From positions 62,001 through 126,000 of the forward strand of contig JANQRG010000047.1 of NCBI GenBank assembly GCA_028284665.1: 64,000 nucleotides of DNA, read 5' to 3'. Below, in pieces: positions 41,823 to 50,800 of the stretch; the first letter of the stretch is position 1; every line of letters starts with the position of its first letter. A program made the translations under genes and the position numbers. Source of the stretch: Croceivirga sp. (lineage in GTDB: Bacteria; Bacteroidota; Bacteroidia; Flavobacteriales; Flavobacteriaceae). The notes under the pieces are model-generated. The model did not search any database. It saw only the letters and a program-made list of their open reading frames with translations, and was not told the DNA's origin.

Positions 41823-42344
41823 TCATTGAGCGGCACTCCAGGGCGGCACTACATCGTTAGACCGGGCGTAGGCAATTAACTGTCCCTTATGTTCCCCGTT
41901 ATGCTCCAGAACGATCAATAAGCCTGCCAAGCGGTTGAATTTTGCAAAACCAAAATCAACTTCCTCCGCAAATCGGGCGGTATCTTCTTGTCCTATTTTA
42001 TCCAAAATAAAAGCATTCGACTGTTTTAGGGCGGCCAGGACGTTTTCTTTCCCGGTAATGTTAGCTTCCATGGTCATAAAGTCTACACCTTCCGGAGCGG
42101 TGTGCCCCATCTTGGTAGCTAAAAAATAATTTGCTGCAGCAATATGTAGAATTGATTCCCTAACAGAACGTACCCCTTCCTGTGGACGCCAGTCGTACTG
42201 GCCTTCGTCAAACGCTTCAGCCAGTTGAACAACCTGACCTTGTACCTGACCTACCATACCTTGCAGGGTCTTTAGGGTAACATCTTCTTGCGCAAATCCC
42301 AGATAGGAAAATGCACAACACAGTAGTAGGAAAATTTTTTTCAT
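41823..42344 (-). CDS. Secreted DinB-like protein
   Basis: 173 aa with a signal peptide (IFLLLCCAFSYLGFAQ). The four-helix DinB pattern is present: YDWRPQEGVRSVRESILHIAAANYFL with a ligand His at about residue 68, and LIVLEHNGEHKGQLIAYAR with two His at about 148-152. Metal binding is expected. Export to the periplasm is unusual for DinB/YfiT relatives, although the same is true of 46638-47198. The overlapping dyads at 42502-42532 lie upstream. Confidence 0.82.
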   Translation of the reverse strand: MKKIFLLLCCAFSYLGFAQEDVTLKTLQGMVGQVQGQVVQLAEAFDEGQYDWRPQEGVRSVRESILHIAAANYFLATKMGHTAPEGVDFMTMEANITGKENVLAALKQSNAFILDKIGQEDTARFAEEVDFGFAKFNRLAGLLIVLEHNGEHKGQLIAYARSNDVVPPWSAAQ

Positions 42345-42501
42345 CGTATTTGTTTTAAGGGTTAGCCCTGATTATCAGGATCTACTAAAGGTAGTGAATT
42401 TGCCTATCGAAAAGTAAAAACAGTTACGGCAATTTTAACAGTATTGTTTACACCTAAAGAAAGTGCTAGGACAAGGTAGCATACCTTAAAAATGGGGTGT
42501 A

Positions 42502-42532
42502 TAGGCAAAATTGTTCGGTTGCCTACAATTTT
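42502..42532. promoter_or_regulatory. Interleaved inverted repeats upstream of the DinB-like gene
   Basis: TAGGCAA (42502) pairs with TTGCCTA (42519), and AAAATTGT (42507) pairs with ACAATTTT (42525). The arms interleave, so only one can form unless a pseudoknot arises. TTGCCTAT also occurs at 42400. The 250-bp gap has no gene. An operator with two overlapping sites, or an RNA switch in the leader, are alternatives. Confidence 0.35.
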
Positions 42533-42596
42533 CTTACACTCATACCTAAAAAAGAACTTTTTCAAATCGGTAGGTTTCCCTATAGATACACTAACC

Positions 42597-43646
42597 CTAG
42601 TTAAGGTTACTTTTACGTCGGTACAGCGTTCCCTCTTTTTCAAGCGTGTAGCCTATGATTTCGTTATCCGAATTCCTTTGGAAGAAGATAGGTTCGCTGT
42701 TTACATTGGAAAAAATATCCCCATTTTCATGGTAAATAGGGTAAGTTCTGTCATTTATCACGGCTACAAGATCATTGGAATTAGCATCTAAAAGAAGCTG
42801 GATGTGTATTCCTCCTTTGAATTCATAGGTGCCTTCAAACTCTCGAAGGGCTTTCGTTGTAATTGCGCTGGCGTAGGGATTCTCAGGGGTCAGCAATAAG
42901 CCATCACCTAGCTGCCAGTTGTCGTACTCCATATAGTAGGCGGTTCGTTTGGCGGCGTTCACTCCTTGTAATTTCGCTACCAGGTGTAGCGCACCGTCAA
43001 TTCCGGCGGAGATGCCTGCAGTGGTGATCACCTTACCGTTGTCTACAAAACGCACATCATGACGTACATCCACCTGAGGGTACTGGTTTTCCAAATTATC
43101 GAGGGCATTGTGAAAAGTTGTTGCCGTTTTTCCGTCCAGAATTCCTGCCTCCGCCAAAACAAAGGCTCCTGTACAGACTGAGAAATAATATTGGATGCTT
43201 TGCTGCTTTTTTACCCATTGGATCACTGCCTTGTTTTTATAAGCGGCTGTAGAATTTCCCCCGAAAAAAGCCAGGATATCTGCTTCAGGGGCGTCTTCAA
43301 TACTATAATCCGGAGTTACTGTTAAAATACCCTGTGATTTAATAGGATCTTTTGTGGCTGACACAGTAAATACCTTGTATCCTGCATAGGCAAACACCTC
43401 CATGGGTCCGGCGAAATCCAATACTTCAACTCCGTCTTGCAGGTAAAAAGCGATGGTCTTAGACAGGTCTTTCCGAATAAGGACCATATTGCAATGGTCA
43501 CAGACACCGGGTTGGTCGTGTTCGATGGTATCAAAGGTACTGTTGCAGGGCGGGCAAATGAACTTGGTTGCCGCGGGAATTGAAGATTGTGCCATACCAA
43601 CAAAAGTAACCAGTAAAACAGGGAGTAAGAGAACTGATCTGTTCAT
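42597..43646 (-). CDS. Secreted DJ-1/PfpI-family protein with N-terminal Cys-rich metal-binding segment
   Basis: 349 aa. A signal peptide ends at about GMAQ. Residues about 29-55 contain CPPCNSTFD and PGVCDHCNM, like the heavy-metal-binding (YHS-type) module seen in copper proteins. Residues about 65-240 are the DJ-1/PfpI glutamine-amidotransferase-like fold, with the nucleophile elbow FSVCTGAFVLAEAG (about residue 158). Residues about 265-349 form a small beta domain (FEGTYEFKGGIHIQLLLD) similar to DUF3471. It may be a periplasmic stress hydrolase or chaperone. A DJ-1-type regulator follows upstream on the same strand. Confidence 0.75.
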   Translation of the reverse strand: MNRSVLLLPVLLVTFVGMAQSSIPAATKFICPPCNSTFDTIEHDQPGVCDHCNMVLIRKDLSKTIAFYLQDGVEVLDFAGPMEVFAYAGYKVFTVSATKDPIKSQGILTVTPDYSIEDAPEADILAFFGGNSTAAYKNKAVIQWVKKQQSIQYYFSVCTGAFVLAEAGILDGKTATTFHNALDNLENQYPQVDVRHDVRFVDNGKVITTAGISAGIDGALHLVAKLQGVNAAKRTAYYMEYDNWQLGDGLLLTPENPYASAITTKALREFEGTYEFKGGIHIQLLLDANSNDLVAVINDRTYPIYHENGDIFSNVNSEPIFFQRNSDNEIIGYTLEKEGTLYRRKSNLN

Positions 43647-43729
43647 TTTTTGATGATTTAGATGTCAAAAATACCGGATAGCAACACTTTACTCAAGGAC
43701 AATAGCCCGCAGTATTCGGCCATTGCAAC

Positions 43730-44692
43730 TTAGCGTTCGGAAGGTAAAGCAGCCTTGTATTTCCGCAGTAAGGTCCTTAGTTGATTGGTGCTTTGTAAAC
43801 CGCAGGCCTGGGCGACCACCTGAACTTTTTCACCCTGGTCGAGTAATTGTACAGCCTTTTCCAATCGTAGGGCATCAATGTATTGGCCAATGGTGATGCC
43901 GGTAGTATTTTTAAAAAGCCGGGTGAGGTTCCTGGGACTCATGTGTACAGTTCCTGCCAGGGTTTCAATCTTGGTTTTTTGCGAAAGATGTTGTGCCAAA
44001 TAATCTTGTACCTGATGAATACGGGTTTCAATATGATTGCGATACTGTAAAAAAACACTAAGCTGGGGGTCCTTTTCCGTTCTTCGGAAGTAGATTACCA
44101 CTTCTTTTGCAATTTTGGCGGCGAATACCGGTCCAAACAATTCTTCCAGGAGAAATAAGGCCAAATCAATTCCTGAGGAAACCCCGGCACTGGAATACAG
44201 GTTGTCCTCTTTTATCAACAAACGGTCACGGAGCAGGATGGTCTTGGGAAATCGTTGTGCAAAATCGGAGAAATACTTCCAATGTGTCGTACATTCCCTA
44301 CCATCTAACAGGCCCGAAAAGGCCAGGAGATACGCGCCGGTACATACAGCGCAAATTTTAGCCCCGTTGTGATACTGCATACGGAGCCATTCCAAAAAAG
44401 AGGTTGACTTTTCCTGAAAACCTGGAGCAAAAAATATACGCGATTCCATGCCAGGAATAAAGAGGAGGTCATCGGATGTAAGCGTATAGCCACTATAGGT
44501 TTCCAGGTTGCCCAAAGCCACTCCGGCACTTGATTGTTCCAATGGACTTTCACTCATGCTTAGATAATGAATGTCCAGGGCGGCACCATATTCCCGCGCT
44601 TCATAAAACAGGTGGGCGGGACCCGTGATATCCAGCAGTTGTACCTCAGGAGGTACCAAAAAGAAGCAACGATATAAGCGCGTAGTGGCCAA
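43730..44692 (-). CDS. AraC-family regulator with DJ-1/GATase1-like domain (GlxA type)
   Basis: 320 aa. The N-terminal 190 residues have the DJ-1-like fold (YRCFFLVPPEVQLLDITGPAHLF, and CAVCTGAYLLAFSGLLDGRECTTHW at about residue 130). Residues about 215-320 contain two AraC helix-turn-helices (IETLAGTVHMSPRNLTRLFKN and VQVVAQACGLQSTNQLRTLLRKY). The GlxA/FtrA group senses small molecules through the first domain. It lies 83 bp upstream of the secreted DJ-1 protein on the same strand and probably controls it. Confidence 0.85.
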   Translation of the reverse strand: MATTRLYRCFFLVPPEVQLLDITGPAHLFYEAREYGAALDIHYLSMSESPLEQSSAGVALGNLETYSGYTLTSDDLLFIPGMESRIFFAPGFQEKSTSFLEWLRMQYHNGAKICAVCTGAYLLAFSGLLDGRECTTHWKYFSDFAQRFPKTILLRDRLLIKEDNLYSSAGVSSGIDLALFLLEELFGPVFAAKIAKEVVIYFRRTEKDPQLSVFLQYRNHIETRIHQVQDYLAQHLSQKTKIETLAGTVHMSPRNLTRLFKNTTGITIGQYIDALRLEKAVQLLDQGEKVQVVAQACGLQSTNQLRTLLRKYKAALPSER

Positions 44693-44746
44693 AACGATAA
44701 TTTGCTACACAAAGGAAAACAAAAAATGCCTTGTTATTTAAGATGA

Positions 44747-45112
44747 TTAGCGGGTATACTCTTCAATTTTTCGGTCTTGGTGAATTTCCCCGATATGGTA
44801 ATACGAAACAATTTTATCGATTAAACCTTCCTCGATGTAATACCATTCACTGATATTGAGACGGAAGTCATCGCCTTGTTTAGCCGTATACCGGACACAA
44901 GCCTTTTGATCCTGATAGATATCGTCATGCAGCTCGAAGGTATAGCCTAAAAACTTCTCCTCGTTTTCCTTGATTATGTCAATATAGGCAGTTTTTCCAT
45001 GAATCGTACCAAAAGGGCTGGTATGCGTAAAATTGTCCGAAAGGGGAAGATTTGGATAGTCCCCTGTAATCCATAAATCAAACCATTGTTGTACAAGTTG
45101 TTTGGTATCCAT
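44747..45112 (-). CDS. SnoaL/NTF2-like small protein
   Basis: 121 aa with the cone-like NTF2 pattern: an N-terminal helix QLVQQWFDLWITGDYPNL, FTHTSPFGTIHGKTAYIDI at about residue 28, and strands YTFELHDDIYQDQKACVRYTAKQG and ISEWYYIEEGLIDKIVSYYHIGE. The fold serves polyketide cyclases, isomerases or unknown ligand binders. It is a lone gene with no linked pathway. Confidence 0.75.
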   Translation of the reverse strand: MDTKQLVQQWFDLWITGDYPNLPLSDNFTHTSPFGTIHGKTAYIDIIKENEEKFLGYTFELHDDIYQDQKACVRYTAKQGDDFRLNISEWYYIEEGLIDKIVSYYHIGEIHQDRKIEEYTR

Positions 45113-45349
45113 TTTACTACTAGTTATTGTTTTTGAAGTTCAAAAAGGGCAAAGCATACGGCTCCCAAGAATTCTCGGTAGTATTTAGGCAGCCGATTCG
45201 TCTGAGACGCATGCCAATACGATAAGATAGTGATATCTGGGAAATTAAGTCAATTGCTTTATAATGCATTCCCGAGAAATACAAGGCAAGCACATTTTTT
45301 AAGGGGATTTTTGCTTGCAATTGCTAGTCATTTATACCTTCTTTGCGTC

Positions 45350-46585
45350 ATGAAATATACTTTTCTCCTACCGGTAGCAAAAACCATAGGTTGGTTTACG
45401 ATAGGTTTGTTAGGTTCACTCTTTGGTCACGGGTTTACTATTGGACATTTGGGGGATAAAGGCATCGACGCTCCGATAACGATACGATTTGCGACCTATA
45501 ATACTGCCTTAAACCGGGATCAGCAAGGGAGGTTGATTACGGACTTGTCTACAGCAGACAATAAACAAGCAAAACAGGTGGCAGAGGTAATTCAGCGTCA
45601 AAATCCGGACGTCCTGGCACTATTGGAGTTTGATTTTGATGAAAACGGCAAGGCACTGTCCTTATTTCAATCCAATTATTTAGCCGTTAGTCAGAATGGA
45701 GTAGCCCCGGTGTATTATCCCTATGCTTACGTGGTTTCTTCCAATACCGGAGTACTCGCCGAAGTAGATTTGGAGGGTAATGGTGATATTACGCTTCCGG
45801 AAGATGCTTACGGATTTGGGTTTTTCCCAGGTCAATTTGCTTTTGCCGTGCTATCCAAATATAAAATTCTAGCTCCCGAGATACGTACTTTCCAGAAATT
45901 TTTATGGAAAGACATGCCTAATGCCTTATTACCAGTGCGTACGGATGGTAGTTCTTTTTACTCTGAAGAAGCCTTATCGGTGTTTCGGTTGTCTTCCAAG
46001 AATCATGTTGATATCCCGATTGAAGTAGGTAAAGATACAATTATTCATGCCCTGGTAGCACATCCTACACCAACCGTTTTTGACGGGCCGGAGGACCGTA
46101 ACGGTACCCGAAATCACGATGAGATTCGATTTTTTAGCGATTATGTCAGGGGAGATAACTATATGTATGATGATAAGGGCGTTAAAGGGGGATTACATTC
46201 CGGAGCGTATTTTGTGATTATGGGAGATATGAATGCAGATTCCTTTGATGGTGATTCGGCGGATGACCCCATTGGTATCTTCGAAAATAATGCTGCTATT
46301 AATCAAAGCGTACTAACAGGTAATACCATCCCTTCAAGCAAAGGGGGCACTGAGGCAAGCAGGCTACAGGGTGAAGCTAATACGACACATCAGGGAGATC
46401 CCGCCTACGACACTGCCGATTTTGGCGATACCAGTGCCGGAAACCTTAGGGTGGATTACGTTTTGCCCTCAGCTAATTTGACGGTTACCGATTCGGGTGT
46501 GTTTTGGCCCACAAAATCAGACCTTTTGAATCACTTGAATGAAGCCTCCGACCACAAGTTAGTCTGGGTAGATGTAGCACTTTAG
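45350..46585 (+). CDS. Endonuclease/exonuclease/phosphatase-family secreted protein
   Basis: 411 aa from ATG 45350; an earlier start at 45230 adds 40 residues without a signal. The N terminus (VAKTIGWFTIGLLGSLFGHG) is a signal or anchor. EEP-fold motifs are IRFATYNTALN (about residue 45), DVLALLEFDFDENG (about 85), and IHALVAHPTP, VIMGDMNADSFDGD (about 290) and a final EASDHKLVWVDV with the catalytic Asp-His pair. It is probably a periplasmic phosphodiesterase or phosphatase. Confidence 0.85.
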   Translation: MKYTFLLPVAKTIGWFTIGLLGSLFGHGFTIGHLGDKGIDAPITIRFATYNTALNRDQQGRLITDLSTADNKQAKQVAEVIQRQNPDVLALLEFDFDENGKALSLFQSNYLAVSQNGVAPVYYPYAYVVSSNTGVLAEVDLEGNGDITLPEDAYGFGFFPGQFAFAVLSKYKILAPEIRTFQKFLWKDMPNALLPVRTDGSSFYSEEALSVFRLSSKNHVDIPIEVGKDTIIHALVAHPTPTVFDGPEDRNGTRNHDEIRFFSDYVRGDNYMYDDKGVKGGLHSGAYFVIMGDMNADSFDGDSADDPIGIFENNAAINQSVLTGNTIPSSKGGTEASRLQGEANTTHQGDPAYDTADFGDTSAGNLRVDYVLPSANLTVTDSGVFWPTKSDLLNHLNEASDHKLVWVDVAL

Positions 46586-46637
46586 TTTTTAGTACCTTAC
46601 CGGAAGAATTAATTGGAAATCGCTTTGGCTTAACGTA

Positions 46638-47198
46638 CTACTTAGGGAGCCGATTTTTAACCAAGGCAATTTGCCCCATGTGATTGGCGGAATGCTCCAT
46701 CACATGATACCAGACATAGTGGTAGTCGAGCCCCTCTTCCAGACTTGAGGCGAACCATTCGTCATCTTTGGTTTTGAGTCCTGCAAGGGTTTTTTCACGA
46801 ACTTCATCCCATAAATCCAAATAGTGCTGAATAGGGTAACCTTTAAGTTTTTCTCTTGTCTCCGCATTAAGCTCGCCCGCTAATCCTAGTCGCGTTCTTT
46901 CATCTTCTGTCCATTGCCTGCCCTCCAGGGTCTCTATGTAGTAATACGCTTCCGTAGATACCAAATGCATAACCAATGCCCCTATGCTATTGGCGTTCTC
47001 GTCAAATAAAAAATCAGTTTGTGCTTGATTCAGGTCTTTTACTTGTTCGGTAATTCTATCTTTTAGGTCCTCCAACATGAAGACCATTACACCGATTTGC
47101 GTGGTGTACCCTGGCGTAGGTTCCACCATGTTTTGGGCATTTAGCGTGGTAAAGGTCAAACTTAATACTACAAGGAATATTTTTTTTGAACTACACAT
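46638..47198 (-). CDS. Secreted DinB-like protein
   Basis: 186 aa with a signal peptide (IFLVVLSLTFTTLNAQ). Helices carry MLEDLKDRITEQVKDLNQ, ANSIGALVMHLVSTEAYYYIETL (ligand His at about residue 78) and DYHYVWYHVMEHSANHMGQIALVKNRL (several His at about 160-175). It is the third DinB-like protein in this window. It stands alone next to a long non-coding stretch. The C-terminal His cluster is denser than in the protein at 41823. Confidence 0.78.
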   Translation of the reverse strand: MCSSKKIFLVVLSLTFTTLNAQNMVEPTPGYTTQIGVMVFMLEDLKDRITEQVKDLNQAQTDFLFDENANSIGALVMHLVSTEAYYYIETLEGRQWTEDERTRLGLAGELNAETREKLKGYPIQHYLDLWDEVREKTLAGLKTKDDEWFASSLEEGLDYHYVWYHVMEHSANHMGQIALVKNRLPK

Positions 47199-47814
47199 AT
47201 TAGAGGGTATTAGAAGGTTTATCGCTCAAGGTAAAGGGATTCACGGGTACTTGGACGGTCTTTAAGTAATTTTTAGGAACATGTCCCTAAAGCCTGTTGG
47301 TGCTGTTCTAACATCACTTTTTCTCAGGCAATAGCCTAACATTATTGGTAATATTATAGTGAATTCTGCAGGCTTTTTTTGAGAGGTGTTTATATTGATA
47401 TAAAGTGTACAATTGGCATCAACTGCAGATCTTACTTGAGGGACTAGAATAAATTTTATGATCCCATTGAGATGAAATTGAAAACTTTAGTATTCAAGCT
47501 ACCGAGCCTTGGAGACTATCGTTTACAGAGAAAACAGAGTTAGCATTATTCTCTAATAGGCTTTTTGGTTTATTTAATTTGTATCATAAAGTGTAGCTGG
47601 TGGATACCATTAAAATTGGCCGTAAATGAGACACGCAGGTAAAATTTTTCGTTTTTCTATGATGGTCACGTAAAACGGCAGTTATAAAACCCTAAAGCGG
47701 TACTTTTATTTCCTGATCCATAAATAGGTAATCAGACCATTATTGCTTCAAAATAATACCATATGTTTTTCGTTAGAAAAAAACAAACCTACGATGTGAT
47801 AAGTCCCAAAGCAT
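47199..47814. other. 616-bp non-coding stretch upstream of the LRR giant gene
   Basis: No complete gene is visible. A 41-codon open stretch at about 47473-47596 reads DEIENFSIQATEPWRLSFTEK... and has no start; it could be debris. The segment 47672-47712 (AAAACGGCAGTTA ... GGTACTTTTATTTC) recurs in diverged form at 53961-53991, and ACCTACGATGTGATAAGTCCCA near 47791 resembles ACCTATGATAAGT at 54051. The promoter of the giant gene should lie in the last 150 bp. Confidence 0.5.
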
Positions 47815-50800
47815 ATGAGTAAATCTTTACTTTTAATTTTCTTCTCTTTTTTTTCATTTCTCATTTTTGGCCAATGTCCCTCTGGGCAACAAGTGTTCAA
47901 TTCCCAACAGGAAATAGATGATTTTAAAGTCAACTATCCAGCCTGTACACAATTGAATGAAACTGTAATTATTGAAGGGGCAATAACCGACTTACAAGGT
48001 TTGTCAAATATCCAGGAATTAGGAAAAAACGTTTTCATTTCCCAAACTCAGTTAATAGATTTAGACGGTTTGCAATCCCTGAACAGCATTGGAGGATCTC
48101 TATATCTGGAACAAAACGAAAATTTAACGAGCTTAAACGGTCTTCAAAATCTTTCTTCCATTGCAGAAGATATTAGTTCCCCCATTACCGGTTTGGGAAT
48201 TATTATAAGGGAAAATCCCCTTTTAACCTCTTTACAACAACTATCCAATCTCACACTTTTAAGGGGAGGCATACTACTTAGCAACAACGGATTCATCAGT
48301 TTAAGTGGTGCGTTTTCCAATTTGTCCGAAATAGAAGGATCTTTACTCCTTCAGGGTAGTGGTATTGGGACCCTGGAGGGATGGGAAAATATACAAAGGA
48401 TTGGTAGGGATTTACAAATAATTGAAACAAGCATAACCGATTTAACAGGCTTGTCAAATTTGGAACAGATTGATAACAATCTCTCAATTGAGAAGAATGC
48501 CAATCTTACAGGGTTTTCAGGCCTAGATATGCTTCATACGGTCAATCGAAGTCTTCAAATCATCGAGAACATCAATCTTCTGAACTTAACTGGATTAGAA
48601 GAGTTGCGTGACATAGGTATACTTGGTGAAGAACAATCAAGTAGTCTTAGCATCCAAGGGAACACGGTTCTAAGCAGCCTTCAAGGCTTACATAATATAA
48701 GGAATGTGAATGGTTCCGTTAACATTGTGGATAATGACGAGCTTATTAATCTCAGTGGTTTGGATGGTTTATATTATGTGGGTCAGAAACTAAGTATACG
48801 AGGAAATGAAAAATTGGTAAACCTTGAAGGACTTTCCAATCTCACCTTGTTCAGTGACGATAATTTTTCCATAAACACTCATGGTCTTTCTGTAGTCGCA
48901 AATCCAAACTTGGTAAGTCTTTATGGAATTGGAGAAATCATAGAAATGGATGATCTAATTGATATTTCCAACAATGCTAACCTCACAGAATTGAACGCAT
49001 TTCACAATATGGAATATTTAGGCGATTTACAAGTCTATGGAAACCCTAAAATGAATAGGTTGTCAGCCTTTGAATCATTAGTAGAAATTAACAATGATAT
49101 GGAACTGTTTTCAAATCCCGTATTGCAACAATTGGGAGGACTTGGAAACCTTCAAAAAGTTGGAAGACTTACCATTAGTATGAATGATGTACTTACAGAT
49201 ATTAGTGAATTATCCAATTTAGAAGAAGCGTGGGGGATTCAAATAAGTCGTAATAACAGCTTACCAAATTTACAAGGTCTGGGCAGTATTCGTGAATTGA
49301 ATGATTTAGAAATAAGACAAAACAATAGTCTTGTGGCACTGACAAACTTTGCCAATTTAGCAGATCTGAAAACCCTTAAAATTCTCAAAAACCCGTTGCT
49401 CGAAAGTTTGGCAGGACTGGAAAGTCTTAAGACCGTAACGCTCTGGGGCTTTAGTGATGGGTATGTCACCATTGAAGAAAATAACTCCCTGGAAAACCTA
49501 AATGGTTTGGAAGGTTTGGAAGAGTTGAGCGTAGGCATTAGAATTAAGAACAATGATGGTTTACTCAGTTTGAATGGGCTTGAAAATCTGAAAAAGGTCA
49601 CCAGGCACATCTATATTGAGAGTAATCTTGTATTAAACAATGTTACGGCACTTTCCAATGTGGTTTTTACAGGAATGCAGAATGATACTTTTTTCTTGAT
49701 CGAAAGCAATCCTGCACTTACAAGCTGTGCTATTGAGAGTTTATGTCGTTATATCAAAATGGATAGGAACTGGCGGGTAAATAACAATGCAGGTCAGTGC
49801 GAACAGATCCCGGTTGCAGAACTTTGTGGGTATGCATTTAATCACATAAAAGGAAACCTGGTCTACAGGCCAACGAATGACGATTGTAATGGTTGGGCCA
49901 GTTATATGGCCAACACCAAGATAACCTCTACCAATAACGGCCAGGTATTCTCTACTTTTACCAATGAAGATGGTCAATATCAGCTCTATGTTAAAGACGG
50001 TCTGAATATTGTAGCTCCAGAGTTCATCGAGTCTCGATTTGAAAGCATTACTAGAAACCTACCCGGCACTACTTCTTTTTCTAGCTTTGGTGAAATCTAT
50101 TATCTGGATGTATGCGGGCACCCTTCAAGCACAATTGTTGAAGACTTCAGGGTAACGATTATCCCTATAAGAGCCTTGAACCAAAGCAGTTTGCCCATCT
50201 ACAGGATTGTCTATCAGAATATTGGTAATATGCAAAGTTGGGCCCGATTGCACCTCAACTTTGATTCAAACCGAATCAACTACGCAGGGGGCACACCTCG
50301 TTACGACTCAAATACGGCCTCAGAACTCATTTGGAACTATCAAAGCTTTGCGCCTATGGAAAGTAAAAGTGTTGATGTTATTTTCAGAGCTGGTGCAAAT
50401 CCAAACGAAAATCCTGAGAACAAGCCTCTACTTACGGCGAATTTAACCTTGGTTAACTCTGACAGTAATACAACCGATAATAGCTATGAACTCAAACTAC
50501 CCTTTGACCATAGCATTCTCCCAAACACCATTCAGGTAATGGAAGGAAGTGAGCTTGAGATTGACAAAGTGAACAAAAATCTATATTACACAGTTTATTT
50601 TGAAAACACCACTGATAATGAAGTGAATTATTTAAAAATAGAGCAACAATTGCCGGATAATCTTGATTGGGATTCCTTTGAACCTGTTGAAATGAGTCAT
50701 GAAGGACATACTCGAATTACAAATGGCAATAACATAGCTTACATTTTTTACGATATTGGCCTTAGCACAACTTCTGCAGACCCTACCAACAGCAGAGGGT

